Origin: an uncultured Oscillospiraceae bacterium
GTDB taxonomy: Bacteria > Bacillota > Clostridia > Oscillospirales > Oscillospiraceae
Direction of reading: 5' to 3'
Assembly (NCBI GenBank): GCA_949093475.1
Contig: CARXAY010000074.1
Coordinates: 1 to 6,627, forward strand
Length of the DNA: 6,627 nt
A model generated the notes under the pieces. That model did not search any database, had not been told where the DNA came from, and saw nothing but the letters and a program-made list of their open reading frames with translations. The position numbers and the translations under genes were made by a program. Positions 1-5,990 of the stretch are shown here, in pieces (the first letter of the stretch is position 1; each line of letters opens with the position of its first letter).

Positions 1-561
1 GAGTACGCAGGCTTCCGGGTGATCGCCGCCCGCTCCGGGCTTTTGACCATGGCGGTGATGACCTTTGTGGCCAACGCCCGGTATCTCCTGATGAGTACCG
101 CCATGAGCCAGCGCATCGACCCAAACGGCCACCCCATCCACCGCTTCCTCATGTCCTTTTTCATCACCGACGAGTTTTTTGCCATTACCATCGCCCGGCC
201 GGGATATCTTGACCCCTTTTACCACTACGGCGCGGTGCTGGTGGCCTCCCCCTGCTGGGCGCTGGGCACTGCGCTGGGCTGTGTGGCGGGAGAACTGCTG
301 CCGGCCCAAGTGGTGAGCGCGCTGGGGGTGGCCCTGTTTGGAATGTTTCTGGCGGTGATCGTTCCCCCGGCCCGGAAGGACAGGGTCATCGCCGGACTGA
401 TCCTGCTATGCTTTGCGGCCAGCTTTTCCATGAGCCGCCTGCCGGTGGTGTCCGGGCTCTCCGAGGGGACGCGCACTATTCTTTTGACGGTGGTCATCGC
501 CTCCGGGGCGGCGGCGCTGTTTCCCCATGAGGAGAAGGACGCACAGGAGGTGGAGTCATAA
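1..561 (+). CDS. azlC: AzlC family branched-chain amino acid exporter, large subunit (5' end outside window)
   Basis: This is the large membrane subunit of an AzlCD (YgaZH-type) exporter. In characterised relatives the pair exports branched-chain amino acids, and B. subtilis azlCD is linked to 4-azaleucine resistance. The frame is open from base 1 to the TAA at 559-561, giving 186 visible residues. The family is usually about 220-245 residues, so some 40-60 N-terminal residues lie outside the window; the GTG at 19 is internal, not the start. The family signature NARYLLMS is at visible residues 25-32, and the loop ITDEFFAI at 55-62 fits the conserved TDE(T/F)F region. Hydrophobic stretches near residues 7-24, 77-97, 104-122, 128-145 and 159-174 are likely membrane helices, and the tail is short and acidic. 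The stop overlaps the azlD start by one base (TAATG), which indicates an operon and probable translational coupling. The family call is secure; the exact substrate is inferred. Confidence 0.93.
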   Translation, partial: EYAGFRVIAARSGLLTMAVMTFVANARYLLMSTAMSQRIDPNGHPIHRFLMSFFITDEFFAITIARPGYLDPFYHYGAVLVASPCWALGTALGCVAGELLPAQVVSALGVALFGMFLAVIVPPARKDRVIAGLILLCFAASFSMSRLPVVSGLSEGTRTILLTVVIASGAAALFPHEEKDAQEVES

Positions 562-860
562 TGCTGTACGCCTATATTCTGGTCATGGCGGCGGTAAGCT
601 ATGCCATCCGCGCTCTGCCCATGACCCTGATCCGCAAGCCCATCCGTAGCCGCTTTATCCGTTCCTTTCTCTATTACGTTCCCTACGTGACCTTGGCGGT
701 GATGACCTTTCCCGCCATTGTGGACGCCACCAGAAGCCCGGTCGCCGGGGCGCTGGCGCTGGCGGCGGGGTTGGCGGCGGCGTGGTTTGGCGCGGGATTG
801 CTGCCGGTGGCGGCGATCTGCTGTGTGACGGTGCTGGTCAGCGAGCTGATTTTGCTCTAA
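561..860 (+). CDS. azlD: AzlD family branched-chain amino acid exporter, small subunit
   Basis: This is the small partner subunit that pairs with AzlC in the inner membrane to form the branched-chain amino acid exporter. The protein has 99 residues, typical for AzlD/YgaH (about 100-110). It is almost entirely hydrophobic, with likely helices near residues 3-20, 38-55, 60-77 and 81-98. The segment YVPYVTLAVMTFPAIV (39-54) matches the conserved mid-protein region of AzlD, and the early 'YAIRALP' (14-20) is typical of the first-helix end. The ATG at 561 shares its A with the azlC TAA. A perfect AGGAGG lies at 545-550 inside the azlC 3' end, ten bases upstream, so the start is well supported. The gene ends at TAA 858-860, just before a strong terminator. 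Family assignment rests on size, hydrophobicity, motif and the azlC neighbour. Confidence 0.93.
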   Translation: MLYAYILVMAAVSYAIRALPMTLIRKPIRSRFIRSFLYYVPYVTLAVMTFPAIVDATRSPVAGALALAAGLAAAWFGAGLLPVAAICCVTVLVSELILL

Positions 861-868
861 AGGACAAG

Positions 869-903
869 AACACCGGGCCTGCAAAAAGGCCCGGTGTTTC
901 TTT
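869..903 (+). terminator. Rho-independent terminator after azlCD, possibly bidirectional
   Basis: A perfect 11-bp inverted repeat has arms AACACCGGGCC (869-879) and GGCCCGGTGTT (888-898) around an 8-base loop, TGCAAAAA. An outer G-U pair (868/899) can extend it. A T-rich run TTTCTTT (897-903) follows on the + strand, as expected for a factor-independent terminator ending the azlCD transcript nine bases after the azlD stop. The same hairpin read on the - strand sits directly after the radC-like stop codon (904-902) and is followed by a weaker tract, TTCTTGTCCTTT. It may therefore serve both converging units, more strongly for azlCD. Confidence 0.88.
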
Positions 904-1708
904 ATGGTGTGATAGGGGGAGAAGATCCGGAGAGCCGCGCCAAAAGGGGATTGCGCGGCGTCCGAGGGGGACGCTCCTTGCGCTGGGGCGCATCCGGATC
1001 AAGACGGCTGAGCAGCGGCATGGCGGACAAGTCCCAGCGGTTCAGCGGAGGCGGCAGGACAGGGGCGTGAAGCTGCTCATAGAGGGAAACAGGGCCGTTT
1101 GCCCATATGTAGTGATCCAGCAAAGAAATGTCCAGCACCTCTAACTTGACACGCAAGGCATGGGTGGTAGCCAAGTCGGCAGGGGAGAACTGCGGGATGC
1201 CGTCGGGATGGCTGTGGGCAAGGATCATGCCGTAGGCGTTGCTGGAGAGAGCCAGCGCCAGAAGCCGCTGAATGGGGAGAGCAACGTTGTCTGTATCACC
1301 GCGGGTGACCACGGCGCTGCTGCCCAAAAGGTGAAAGTCGCGATCCAGACAGATGGCGCAGACCCGCTCTACCTTGCTGTCCTGAAGATGGGGCGCCAGC
1401 AGACGGGCGACCGTCTCCTTGTCCGTCACCACCAGCTCGCTGCGGTGGAAGCGGTCAACATAGCGGGAAGCCATCGCGCCCACCAGAGCCAAAAATGCGC
1501 TGGAGTTCTCGTCCAGACGGGGATCGCCCACCAACGTAGAACTGGGCAGGGTAAGGATCGTAGCCAGAGAGTCGTAGCTGTCCAGAAGGGTATGGGCGGT
1601 GGATCGCGCGGCCTCCGTGGACGTTCCGGCCAGCGTCAGCAGGTAGGAGAGAAGCTGGAGGTCGGTCATATCCGCAATGTCGGGAAACAGATGCTCCATC
1701 TTGGTCAC
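902..1708 (-). CDS. radC: Divergent RadC-family JAB/JAMM-domain protein with degenerate active site
   Basis: The RadC family has an N-terminal helix-hairpin-helix region and a C-terminal JAB/MPN (JAMM) metallo-domain; its cellular role is still unsettled despite the 'DNA repair' name. The 268-residue product has a RadC-like N-terminal segment (MTDLQLLSYLLTLAG, 14-28, matching the usual 'LSDaELLalLL' region). The JAMM core ILAHSHPDGIPQFSPAD (162-178) keeps H165, H167, S175 and D178, and LLDHYI (196-201) matches the RadC 'LLDHiI' strand. Two features are lost: the glutamate of the canonical 'HPREVF' strand aligns with R148 or Q147, and the GIGxxKA hairpin motif is replaced by GDPRLDENSSA (61-71). 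After about residue 217 there is a basic, proline-rich tail of some 50 residues; ordinary RadC is about 225-230 residues. The start is uncertain: GTG at 1708 (used here) or ATG at 1699, neither with a clear Shine-Dalgarno. It lies six bases after the rpoD stop, so it is probably the last gene of that operon and translationally coupled. The catalytic state is doubtful. Confidence 0.82.
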   Translation of the reverse strand: MTKMEHLFPDIADMTDLQLLSYLLTLAGTSTEAARSTAHTLLDSYDSLATILTLPSSTLVGDPRLDENSSAFLALVGAMASRYVDRFHRSELVVTDKETVARLLAPHLQDSKVERVCAICLDRDFHLLGSSAVVTRGDTDNVALPIQRLLALALSSNAYGMILAHSHPDGIPQFSPADLATTHALRVKLEVLDISLLDHYIWANGPVSLYEQLHAPVLPPPLNRWDLSAMPLLSRLDPDAPQRKERPPRTPRNPLLARLSGSSPPITP

Positions 1709-1714
1709 AACGGA

Positions 1715-3055
1715 TCAGTTGAGAAAGTCCTTCAGCTTCTTGCTGCGGCTGGGGTGGCGCAGCTTCCGCAGGGCCTTGGCCTCGATCTGGCGGATGCGCT
1801 CCCGGGTGACGTTGAACTCCCGGCCGACCTCCTCCAGCGTGCGGGTGCGGCCGTCCTCGATGCCGAAGCGCAGGCGGAGAACCTTCTCCTCCCGCTTGGT
1901 CAGCGTGCCCAGCACCTCCACCAACTGCTCCTTGAGCAGGGTATAGCTGGCGGCCTCGGAAGGCTCGGAGGCGTCCTCGTCGGGGATGAAGTCCCCCAGA
2001 TGGGAGTCCTCCTCCTCACCAATGGGAGTTTCCAAAGAGACCGGCTCTTGGGCGATTTTCAGGATCTCCCGCACCTTCTCCACCGGCATTCCCATCTCGG
2101 CGGCGATCTCCTCCGGGGAGGGGTCGTGGCCCAGTTCCTGAAGCAATTGCCGGGAGACGCGGATGACCTTATTGATGGTCTCCACCATGTGGACGGGGAT
2201 GCGGATGGTACGGGCCTGATCGGCGATGGCGCGGGTGATGGCCTGACGGATCCACCATGTGGCATAGGTGGAGAATTTGTAGCCCTTGGTGTAGTCAAAC
2301 TTTTCCACGGCCTTGATAAGGCCCAGATTGCCCTCCTGAATGAGATCGAGGAAGTGCATTCCGCGGCCCACATACCGCTTGGCGATGGAGACCACCAGAC
2401 GGAGGTTGGCTTCGGCCAACCGCTGCTTGGCGATGTCGCCCTCCTGAACAATCTTCTTCAGGGCGGCGGCGTCCTCCTCGGACAGTTCGTCTCCCAGCTC
2501 CTGGAGCTGTTCTTCGGCGGCTGCTCCGGCGGACATGGCCTGAGCCAGCGCCACTTCCTCGTCGGAGGAGAGAAGGTTGACCTTGCCGATCTCCTTGAGG
2601 TACATCCGCACCGGGTCGTCAATGCCAAAGGTGTCGCCCAGCGCGTTGGGATCGACCATCTCCTCTGGGGGGATCTCCTCTAACTCCTCGGCGGGGGGAG
2701 GGGCGTCCTGATCCAGATCGGTCAGATCCTCCAGCTCAGCCAGAGGCTCCAGATCGTTGTAATACTCCCCGGCGGTGTCGATGCCCAGAGACTCGAAGGT
2801 GTCGTACAGCTTGTCCAGCTGTTCACCCTCCAGATCCAAGTCCTCCAAAGCCTCCATCAGCTCCGCCGAGCTGAGCTTGCCCTTCTTGCGCCCCCGCTCC
2901 ATCAGCTCGGCGATCTTCTCCGCGCCGGGTACGCCGTCCAGAGCCTTCAGGATCTCCTGACGGCCGGCCTCCAGATGCTCCTCCCGGAGCTTGTCCTGTT
3001 CCTGCTGGGCCTCGCCCTGAGGCATGGGGGTGAGATTTACTTTCTTTGCGCTCAT
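1715..3055 (-). CDS. rpoD: Housekeeping RNA polymerase sigma factor SigA/RpoD (sigma-70 group 1)
   Basis: This is the primary sigma factor, which binds core RNA polymerase and recognises -10/-35 promoters of most genes. The 446-residue product has all group 1 regions in order. Region 1.1 (about 42-94) includes GKLSSAELMEAL (59-70). An acidic, proline-containing linker spans about 95-140. Region 1.2 (about 145-178) includes DPVRMYLKEIG, and a short non-conserved insertion follows (about 178-208). Region 2 (about 214-284) includes LRLVVSIAKRYVGRG, DLIQEGNLGLIKAVEKFD and YKFSTYATWWIRQAI. Region 3 is about 290-368. Region 4 (about 375-433) includes TKREEKVLRLRFG and the helix-turn-helix TLEEVGREFNVTRERIRQIE. 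The presence of region 1.1 and the near-invariant region 2 separate it from alternative sigmas. It is longer than B. subtilis SigA (371 residues), mostly through the linker and insertion. ATG 3055 overlaps the dnaG TGA as ATGA, and GGAGGAG (3061-3067) lies five bases upstream, so the start is firm and coupling to dnaG is likely. Confidence 0.98.
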   Translation of the reverse strand: MSAKKVNLTPMPQGEAQQEQDKLREEHLEAGRQEILKALDGVPGAEKIAELMERGRKKGKLSSAELMEALEDLDLEGEQLDKLYDTFESLGIDTAGEYYNDLEPLAELEDLTDLDQDAPPPAEELEEIPPEEMVDPNALGDTFGIDDPVRMYLKEIGKVNLLSSDEEVALAQAMSAGAAAEEQLQELGDELSEEDAAALKKIVQEGDIAKQRLAEANLRLVVSIAKRYVGRGMHFLDLIQEGNLGLIKAVEKFDYTKGYKFSTYATWWIRQAITRAIADQARTIRIPVHMVETINKVIRVSRQLLQELGHDPSPEEIAAEMGMPVEKVREILKIAQEPVSLETPIGEEEDSHLGDFIPDEDASEPSEAASYTLLKEQLVEVLGTLTKREEKVLRLRFGIEDGRTRTLEEVGREFNVTRERIRQIEAKALRKLRHPSRSKKLKDFLN

Positions 3056-4836
3056 GTTTGCTCCTCCGTTACTTCTTTCTGTTTCTTTTTGGCTCGAATG
3101 GCCAGAAGATCCGCCATAGGGTCACTCTGGGCGGTATCCCGGCGGTGGGCTTCTTCTTGAATGATGGCGATGTAGTCGGTCATAGCTTGGCGGCCTTCCG
3201 CCAGAGATTGGGGGGTGTGGAGCAGCCGGGCCAGCAGATCGGCCTCCTCGCCGCTCAACACCGCGTCAAAGGCGGCGGGATTGGGGGGCAGCTCTCCTTG
3301 GGCCAGCGCGGCATATATCCGTCCCCACAGGGGGGAGGAAAACAGCTCTTGGGCCAGCCCGCGGCACAGGGAAAGGAGGGTGGAATCCAAAAACAGCAGC
3401 CGGATGACCCCTTCCTCCGCCCGGGCGGAACGCACGTTGGCGTATCGCAGCTCCCTCGCCTTGGGCTGGAGGTTGGCCGCCGGAGTGAGCGCGGCGCGTT
3501 CCTCCTTGCGCCGCCTTTGGTTGGCGTGGCGGCGGCGGGAATCCTCCACCTCCCGCACCATGGCCTCCTTGGACACCTCCGCCGCCTGCGCGGCGCGCCC
3601 GGCGTAGATCTCCCGCTCCACGGGGCGGGAGAGTTGGGCGATCATCTGGGCGGCTTCCTTCAAAAAGGCGGCGCGGTCTTCGGTTTTGGCGAGGTCGTAC
3701 TTCTGCTGGATGGTCTCCAGCCGGTATTCCGACTGATCCGCACTCCCTGCCAGCAGCCGCTCAAAAGCGGCAGGGCCTTGGAGCTTGATAAAGTCGTCCG
3801 GATCTTGCTTGACCAGCTCGCCCTCCGGAGTCTTGCGGCGGGGAAGCTGGAGGACACGGACGCGCAGGGTGGTGTCTTTCAGCACCGCCATGGCCCGCTG
3901 GGTGGCCTCCACGCCGGCGGAGTCGTTGTCGTAGCAAAGCACCAGCTCGTTGGTATAGCGCCCGATAAGCCGGGCGTGTTCGGCGGTGAGGGCCGTGCCC
4001 ATGGTGGCGACGGCGTTGTCGATGCCTGCTTGGTGAAGGGTGATCACGTCCAGATTGCCCTCCACCAAAAGGAAAAAGCTCCGCTTGGTAAGCTTGGCCC
4101 ATTGGATGCCGTAGAGGATGGAGCGCTTTTTGAAGATGGCGGTCTCCGGGGTGTTGAGATATTTGGGTGTGGAGTTGTCCATCACCCGGCTGGTAAACCC
4201 CAAAATATCGCCGGTGGCGTCGATGACAGGGAGCATCAGGCGGTTGCGGAACTTGTCGTAAACGCCGCCGTTCTTTCCTGCCACCACCAGCCCGGCCTCC
4301 AGCAGCTCACCCTTCTCGAACCCCTGAGCGGTCATCGCCTTAATGAGAGAGTCCCAGCTGTCCGGCGCAGCGCCCAGACCGAACCGTTTAACATAGGCGG
4401 AGGTCAACTGCCGCTTGGCAATGTACTTTCGCATCGGCTCGCCCAGAGGGGATCTCAACGTGTCGTAGTAAAACCGCGCGGCCTGCTTGTTTAGCTCCAG
4501 CAGCCGTCTGCGGCGGTTGCGCCGCTCCTGAGCGGCCTGATCCTCCTCGGGCATCTCCAGCCCCGCCCGGGCAGCCAGCTTGCGGACGGCCTCAATAAAG
4601 GAGAGGTTTTCGATCTCCATGAGGAAGCGAACCACCCCGCCGCCCTTGCCGCAGCCGAAGCAGTGGAAGATATGCTTGTCCGGGGAGACGGCGAAGGAGG
4701 GGGTCTTTTCCCCGTGAAACGGACACAGTCCCCACAGGTTGCCGCCCTTGGCGGAGAGGGTGACGTAGTCAGCCACCACTTCCTCGATGGGACAGCGGGC
4801 TTCAAGCTCGTCCAAAAATGATTGTGGGATGGCCAT
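3052..4836 (-). CDS. dnaG: DNA primase DnaG
   Basis: DnaG synthesises the RNA primers for chromosomal replication and works with the replicative helicase at the fork. The product has 594 residues, close to B. subtilis DnaG (603). The CHC2 zinc-binding domain has C38, H41, C59 and C62 (CPFHGEKTPSF and FHCFGCGKGG). The catalytic core contains LMLPVIDATGDILGFTSRV (200-218) and the YLNTPET segment (226-232). The Toprim region follows: LVEGNLDVITLHQAG (257-271, E259), GTALT (280-284), CYDNDSAG (301-308, metal-binding D303 and D305) and DPDDF (345-349). The region from about 450 is poorly conserved, as expected for the helicase-interacting C-terminal domain. The start is ATG 4836, placed seven bases after a perfect AGGAGG (4844-4849). 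The in-frame TTG at 4854 would put the ribosome site inside the coding region and is rejected. The gene follows dgt by 37 bases and overlaps rpoD by four. Confidence 0.97.
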   Translation of the reverse strand: MAIPQSFLDELEARCPIEEVVADYVTLSAKGGNLWGLCPFHGEKTPSFAVSPDKHIFHCFGCGKGGGVVRFLMEIENLSFIEAVRKLAARAGLEMPEEDQAAQERRNRRRRLLELNKQAARFYYDTLRSPLGEPMRKYIAKRQLTSAYVKRFGLGAAPDSWDSLIKAMTAQGFEKGELLEAGLVVAGKNGGVYDKFRNRLMLPVIDATGDILGFTSRVMDNSTPKYLNTPETAIFKKRSILYGIQWAKLTKRSFFLLVEGNLDVITLHQAGIDNAVATMGTALTAEHARLIGRYTNELVLCYDNDSAGVEATQRAMAVLKDTTLRVRVLQLPRRKTPEGELVKQDPDDFIKLQGPAAFERLLAGSADQSEYRLETIQQKYDLAKTEDRAAFLKEAAQMIAQLSRPVEREIYAGRAAQAAEVSKEAMVREVEDSRRRHANQRRRKEERAALTPAANLQPKARELRYANVRSARAEEGVIRLLFLDSTLLSLCRGLAQELFSSPLWGRIYAALAQGELPPNPAAFDAVLSGEEADLLARLLHTPQSLAEGRQAMTDYIAIIQEEAHRRDTAQSDPMADLLAIRAKKKQKEVTEEQT

Positions 4837-4843
4837 TGCTCCG

Positions 4844-4849
4844 CCTCCT
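4844..4849 (-). promoter_or_regulatory. Shine-Dalgarno of dnaG that fixes its start
   Basis: The - strand reads AGGAGG here, seven bases (CGGAGCA) upstream of ATG 4836. It decides between that ATG and the in-frame TTG at 4854. The TTG-initiated reading would add MKGGGA, which is simply a translation of the ribosome binding site. Confidence 0.9.
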
Positions 4850-4873
4850 TTCAAGGGTGACCGCGTGGAATCC

Positions 4874-5878
4874 TTATTTTACCGTCCAAGCCTTGGGAAT
4901 AAACACGTCGCCGTAACGCTCCACGGCGTAAGAATCGGTCATGCCCGCCAGATAATCGCACACGGCCCGCTGGACACCCTCGGTCTGGGCAATGGCGTAG
5001 TAGTCGCCGGGAAGCTCGTCCAAGTGGCCTATGTAGTGCCGGAAGAGAAGCTCCAGCATAGCCTGCGCCTTGGATTCCTCGCCCTTGGCTACCGGGTTGC
5101 AGTAGACCGCTTCAAACATAAAGGCCCGCAGATCGGCCAAAGCCCGCTTGCGGGCAGGGGAGAGACGGATGCTCTCGCCGTCCGCGCTGGCGGTGATGGC
5201 GTCCATGGTGAGGGTGTCGATGCGTTGGCCGTGAGAAAAGCCCAGCTCCTGCTGAAGCTCCATGGGAATGTCCATCTGGTAGATGATGCCGCCGCGAATG
5301 GCGTCGTCGATGTCGTGGTTGATGTAGGCGATCTGATCCGCCAGACGGATGATCTGCCCCTCCAACGTGGCGGAAGTCTGGCTGCCCGTATGGCAGAGGA
5401 TGCCGTCGCGCACTTCCCAAGTGAGGTTCAGCCCCTCGCCGCCGTGCTCCAGCCGCTCCACCACCCGAAGGGACTGGACATTGTGCTGGAAGCCGTCCGG
5501 CATCAGCTCATTCAAAATGCGCTCGCCCGCATGGCCAAAGGGGGTGTGGCCCAAATCGTGGCCAAAAGCCATGGCTTCGGTCAGATCTTCGTTGAGACGC
5601 AGGGCGCGGGCAATGGTGCGGGCGATCCGCATGACCTCAAGCGTGTGGGTCATGCGGGTGCGGTAGTGGTCGCCCTCCGGCTGGAGAAATACCTGAGTCT
5701 TATGTTTGAGCCGGCGGAAGGACTTGGAGTGGACGATGCGGTCTACGTCCCGCTGGAAGCAGGTTCGCACGTTGCAGGGAGCGATCTCCCGCTCCCGCCC
5801 GCGGCTTTGGGCGGCGAGAGTGGCGTTGGGAGACAAAAACTGTGCCTCTCTTGCTTCCGTTTCCTCACGGATGGTCAT
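4874..5878 (-). CDS. dgt: Deoxyguanosinetriphosphate triphosphohydrolase-like protein (HD domain dNTPase)
   Basis: Members of this HD-domain family cleave dNTPs (dGTP in E. coli Dgt) to the deoxynucleoside and tripolyphosphate, influencing the cytoplasmic dNTP pool. The 334-residue product matches the shorter Firmicutes type. N-terminal SRGRERE (25-31) is followed by RTCFQRDVDRIVHSKSFRRL (38-57) and KHKTQVF (58-64), which are strongly conserved in the family. The HD metal ligands are H78 (in MTHTLEV), H107-D108 (in GHDLGHTPFGH, 106-116) and D181 (in RLADQIAYINHD, 178-189). ATG 5878 is preceded by AGGAGG (5885-5890) at six bases, so the start is secure. It lies 37 bases upstream of dnaG with no visible terminator between, which suggests dgt, dnaG and rpoD are co-transcribed and links dNTP levels with priming of replication. 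Substrate preference among dNTPs cannot be read from the sequence. Confidence 0.95.
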   Translation of the reverse strand: MTIREETEAREAQFLSPNATLAAQSRGREREIAPCNVRTCFQRDVDRIVHSKSFRRLKHKTQVFLQPEGDHYRTRMTHTLEVMRIARTIARALRLNEDLTEAMAFGHDLGHTPFGHAGERILNELMPDGFQHNVQSLRVVERLEHGGEGLNLTWEVRDGILCHTGSQTSATLEGQIIRLADQIAYINHDIDDAIRGGIIYQMDIPMELQQELGFSHGQRIDTLTMDAITASADGESIRLSPARKRALADLRAFMFEAVYCNPVAKGEESKAQAMLELLFRHYIGHLDELPGDYYAIAQTEGVQRAVCDYLAGMTDSYAVERYGDVFIPKAWTVK

Positions 5879-5919
5879 AGCGTCCCTCCTCTTCCGGGCG
5901 GTTTCTCGTGCTGTTTGGA

Positions 5920-5925
5920 GTTATA
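5920..5925 (-). promoter_or_regulatory. Possible -10 element for the dgt-dnaG-rpoD operon
   Basis: The - strand reads TATAAC, five of six matches to the sigma-A -10 consensus, about 42 bases upstream of the dgt start. No convincing TTGACA-like -35 lies 16-18 bases upstream; the bases there are about AGGGTT. It also overlaps the arm of a small hairpin. It is the best promoter candidate in the spacer but could be chance. Confidence 0.28.
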
Positions 5926-5940
5926 CGCCGCCTTCGGCGT
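5925..5940. repeat. Small GC-rich inverted repeat in the yigZ-dgt spacer
   Basis: The arms ACGCCG (5925-5930) and CGGCGT (5935-5940) flank a four-base loop, CCTT, on the + strand. They extend by a T-A pair (5924/5941), then a mismatch, then two further T-A pairs. Read on the - strand it is not followed by a T-run, so it is a poor intrinsic terminator for the upstream yigZ-like gene. It could be a leader hairpin of the dgt transcript or have no function. Confidence 0.45.
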
Positions 5941-5949
5941 AAAACCCTT

Positions 5950-5966
5950 CTTTTTCGGGGAAAAAG
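5950..5966. repeat. A/T-rich inverted repeat in the yigZ-dgt spacer
   Basis: Seven-base arms CTTTTTC (5950-5956) and GAAAAAG (5960-5966) flank GGG. The element sits 24 bases after the yigZ-like stop codon. The A/T stem is weak and lacks a GC core. On the - strand the downstream bases AAGGGTTTT contain only a short T-run. It could be part of a weak yigZ terminator or an A/T-rich upstream promoter region; neither is established. Confidence 0.35.
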
Positions 5967-5990
5967 CTGAAAAACTTTACGAAGCAAGGC

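Noticed and set aside
19..21. GTG at 19 as the azlC start
   Set aside because: The frame is open to base 1. Starting here would drop the conserved first part of AzlC, and there is no ribosome site just before it; the gene simply begins outside the window.
225..884. 219-codon frame on the - strand opposite azlC and azlD
   Set aside because: The translation is Arg/His/Gln-rich with no family resemblance, it is antisense to a conserved transporter pair, and it crosses the terminator hairpin.
1160..2683. Long open frame (507 codons) on the + strand opposite rpoD and radC
   Set aside because: It is antisense to very well conserved sigma factor motifs. The translation is low-complexity, rich in G, L, Q and H and without recognisable domains, and no ribosome site was seen. 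Such frames arise in GC-rich DNA because the opposite-strand codon phase is poor in stops.
3046..4494. Long open frame (482 codons) on the + strand opposite dnaG
   Set aside because: It is a shadow of dnaG in the same stop-poor antisense phase, with the same biased composition and no family motifs.
5925..5940. Hairpin as a rho-independent terminator of the yigZ-like gene
   Set aside because: The stem is only six GC-rich pairs (seven with the T-A extension), and on the - strand it is followed by ATAACTCC rather than a T-run.
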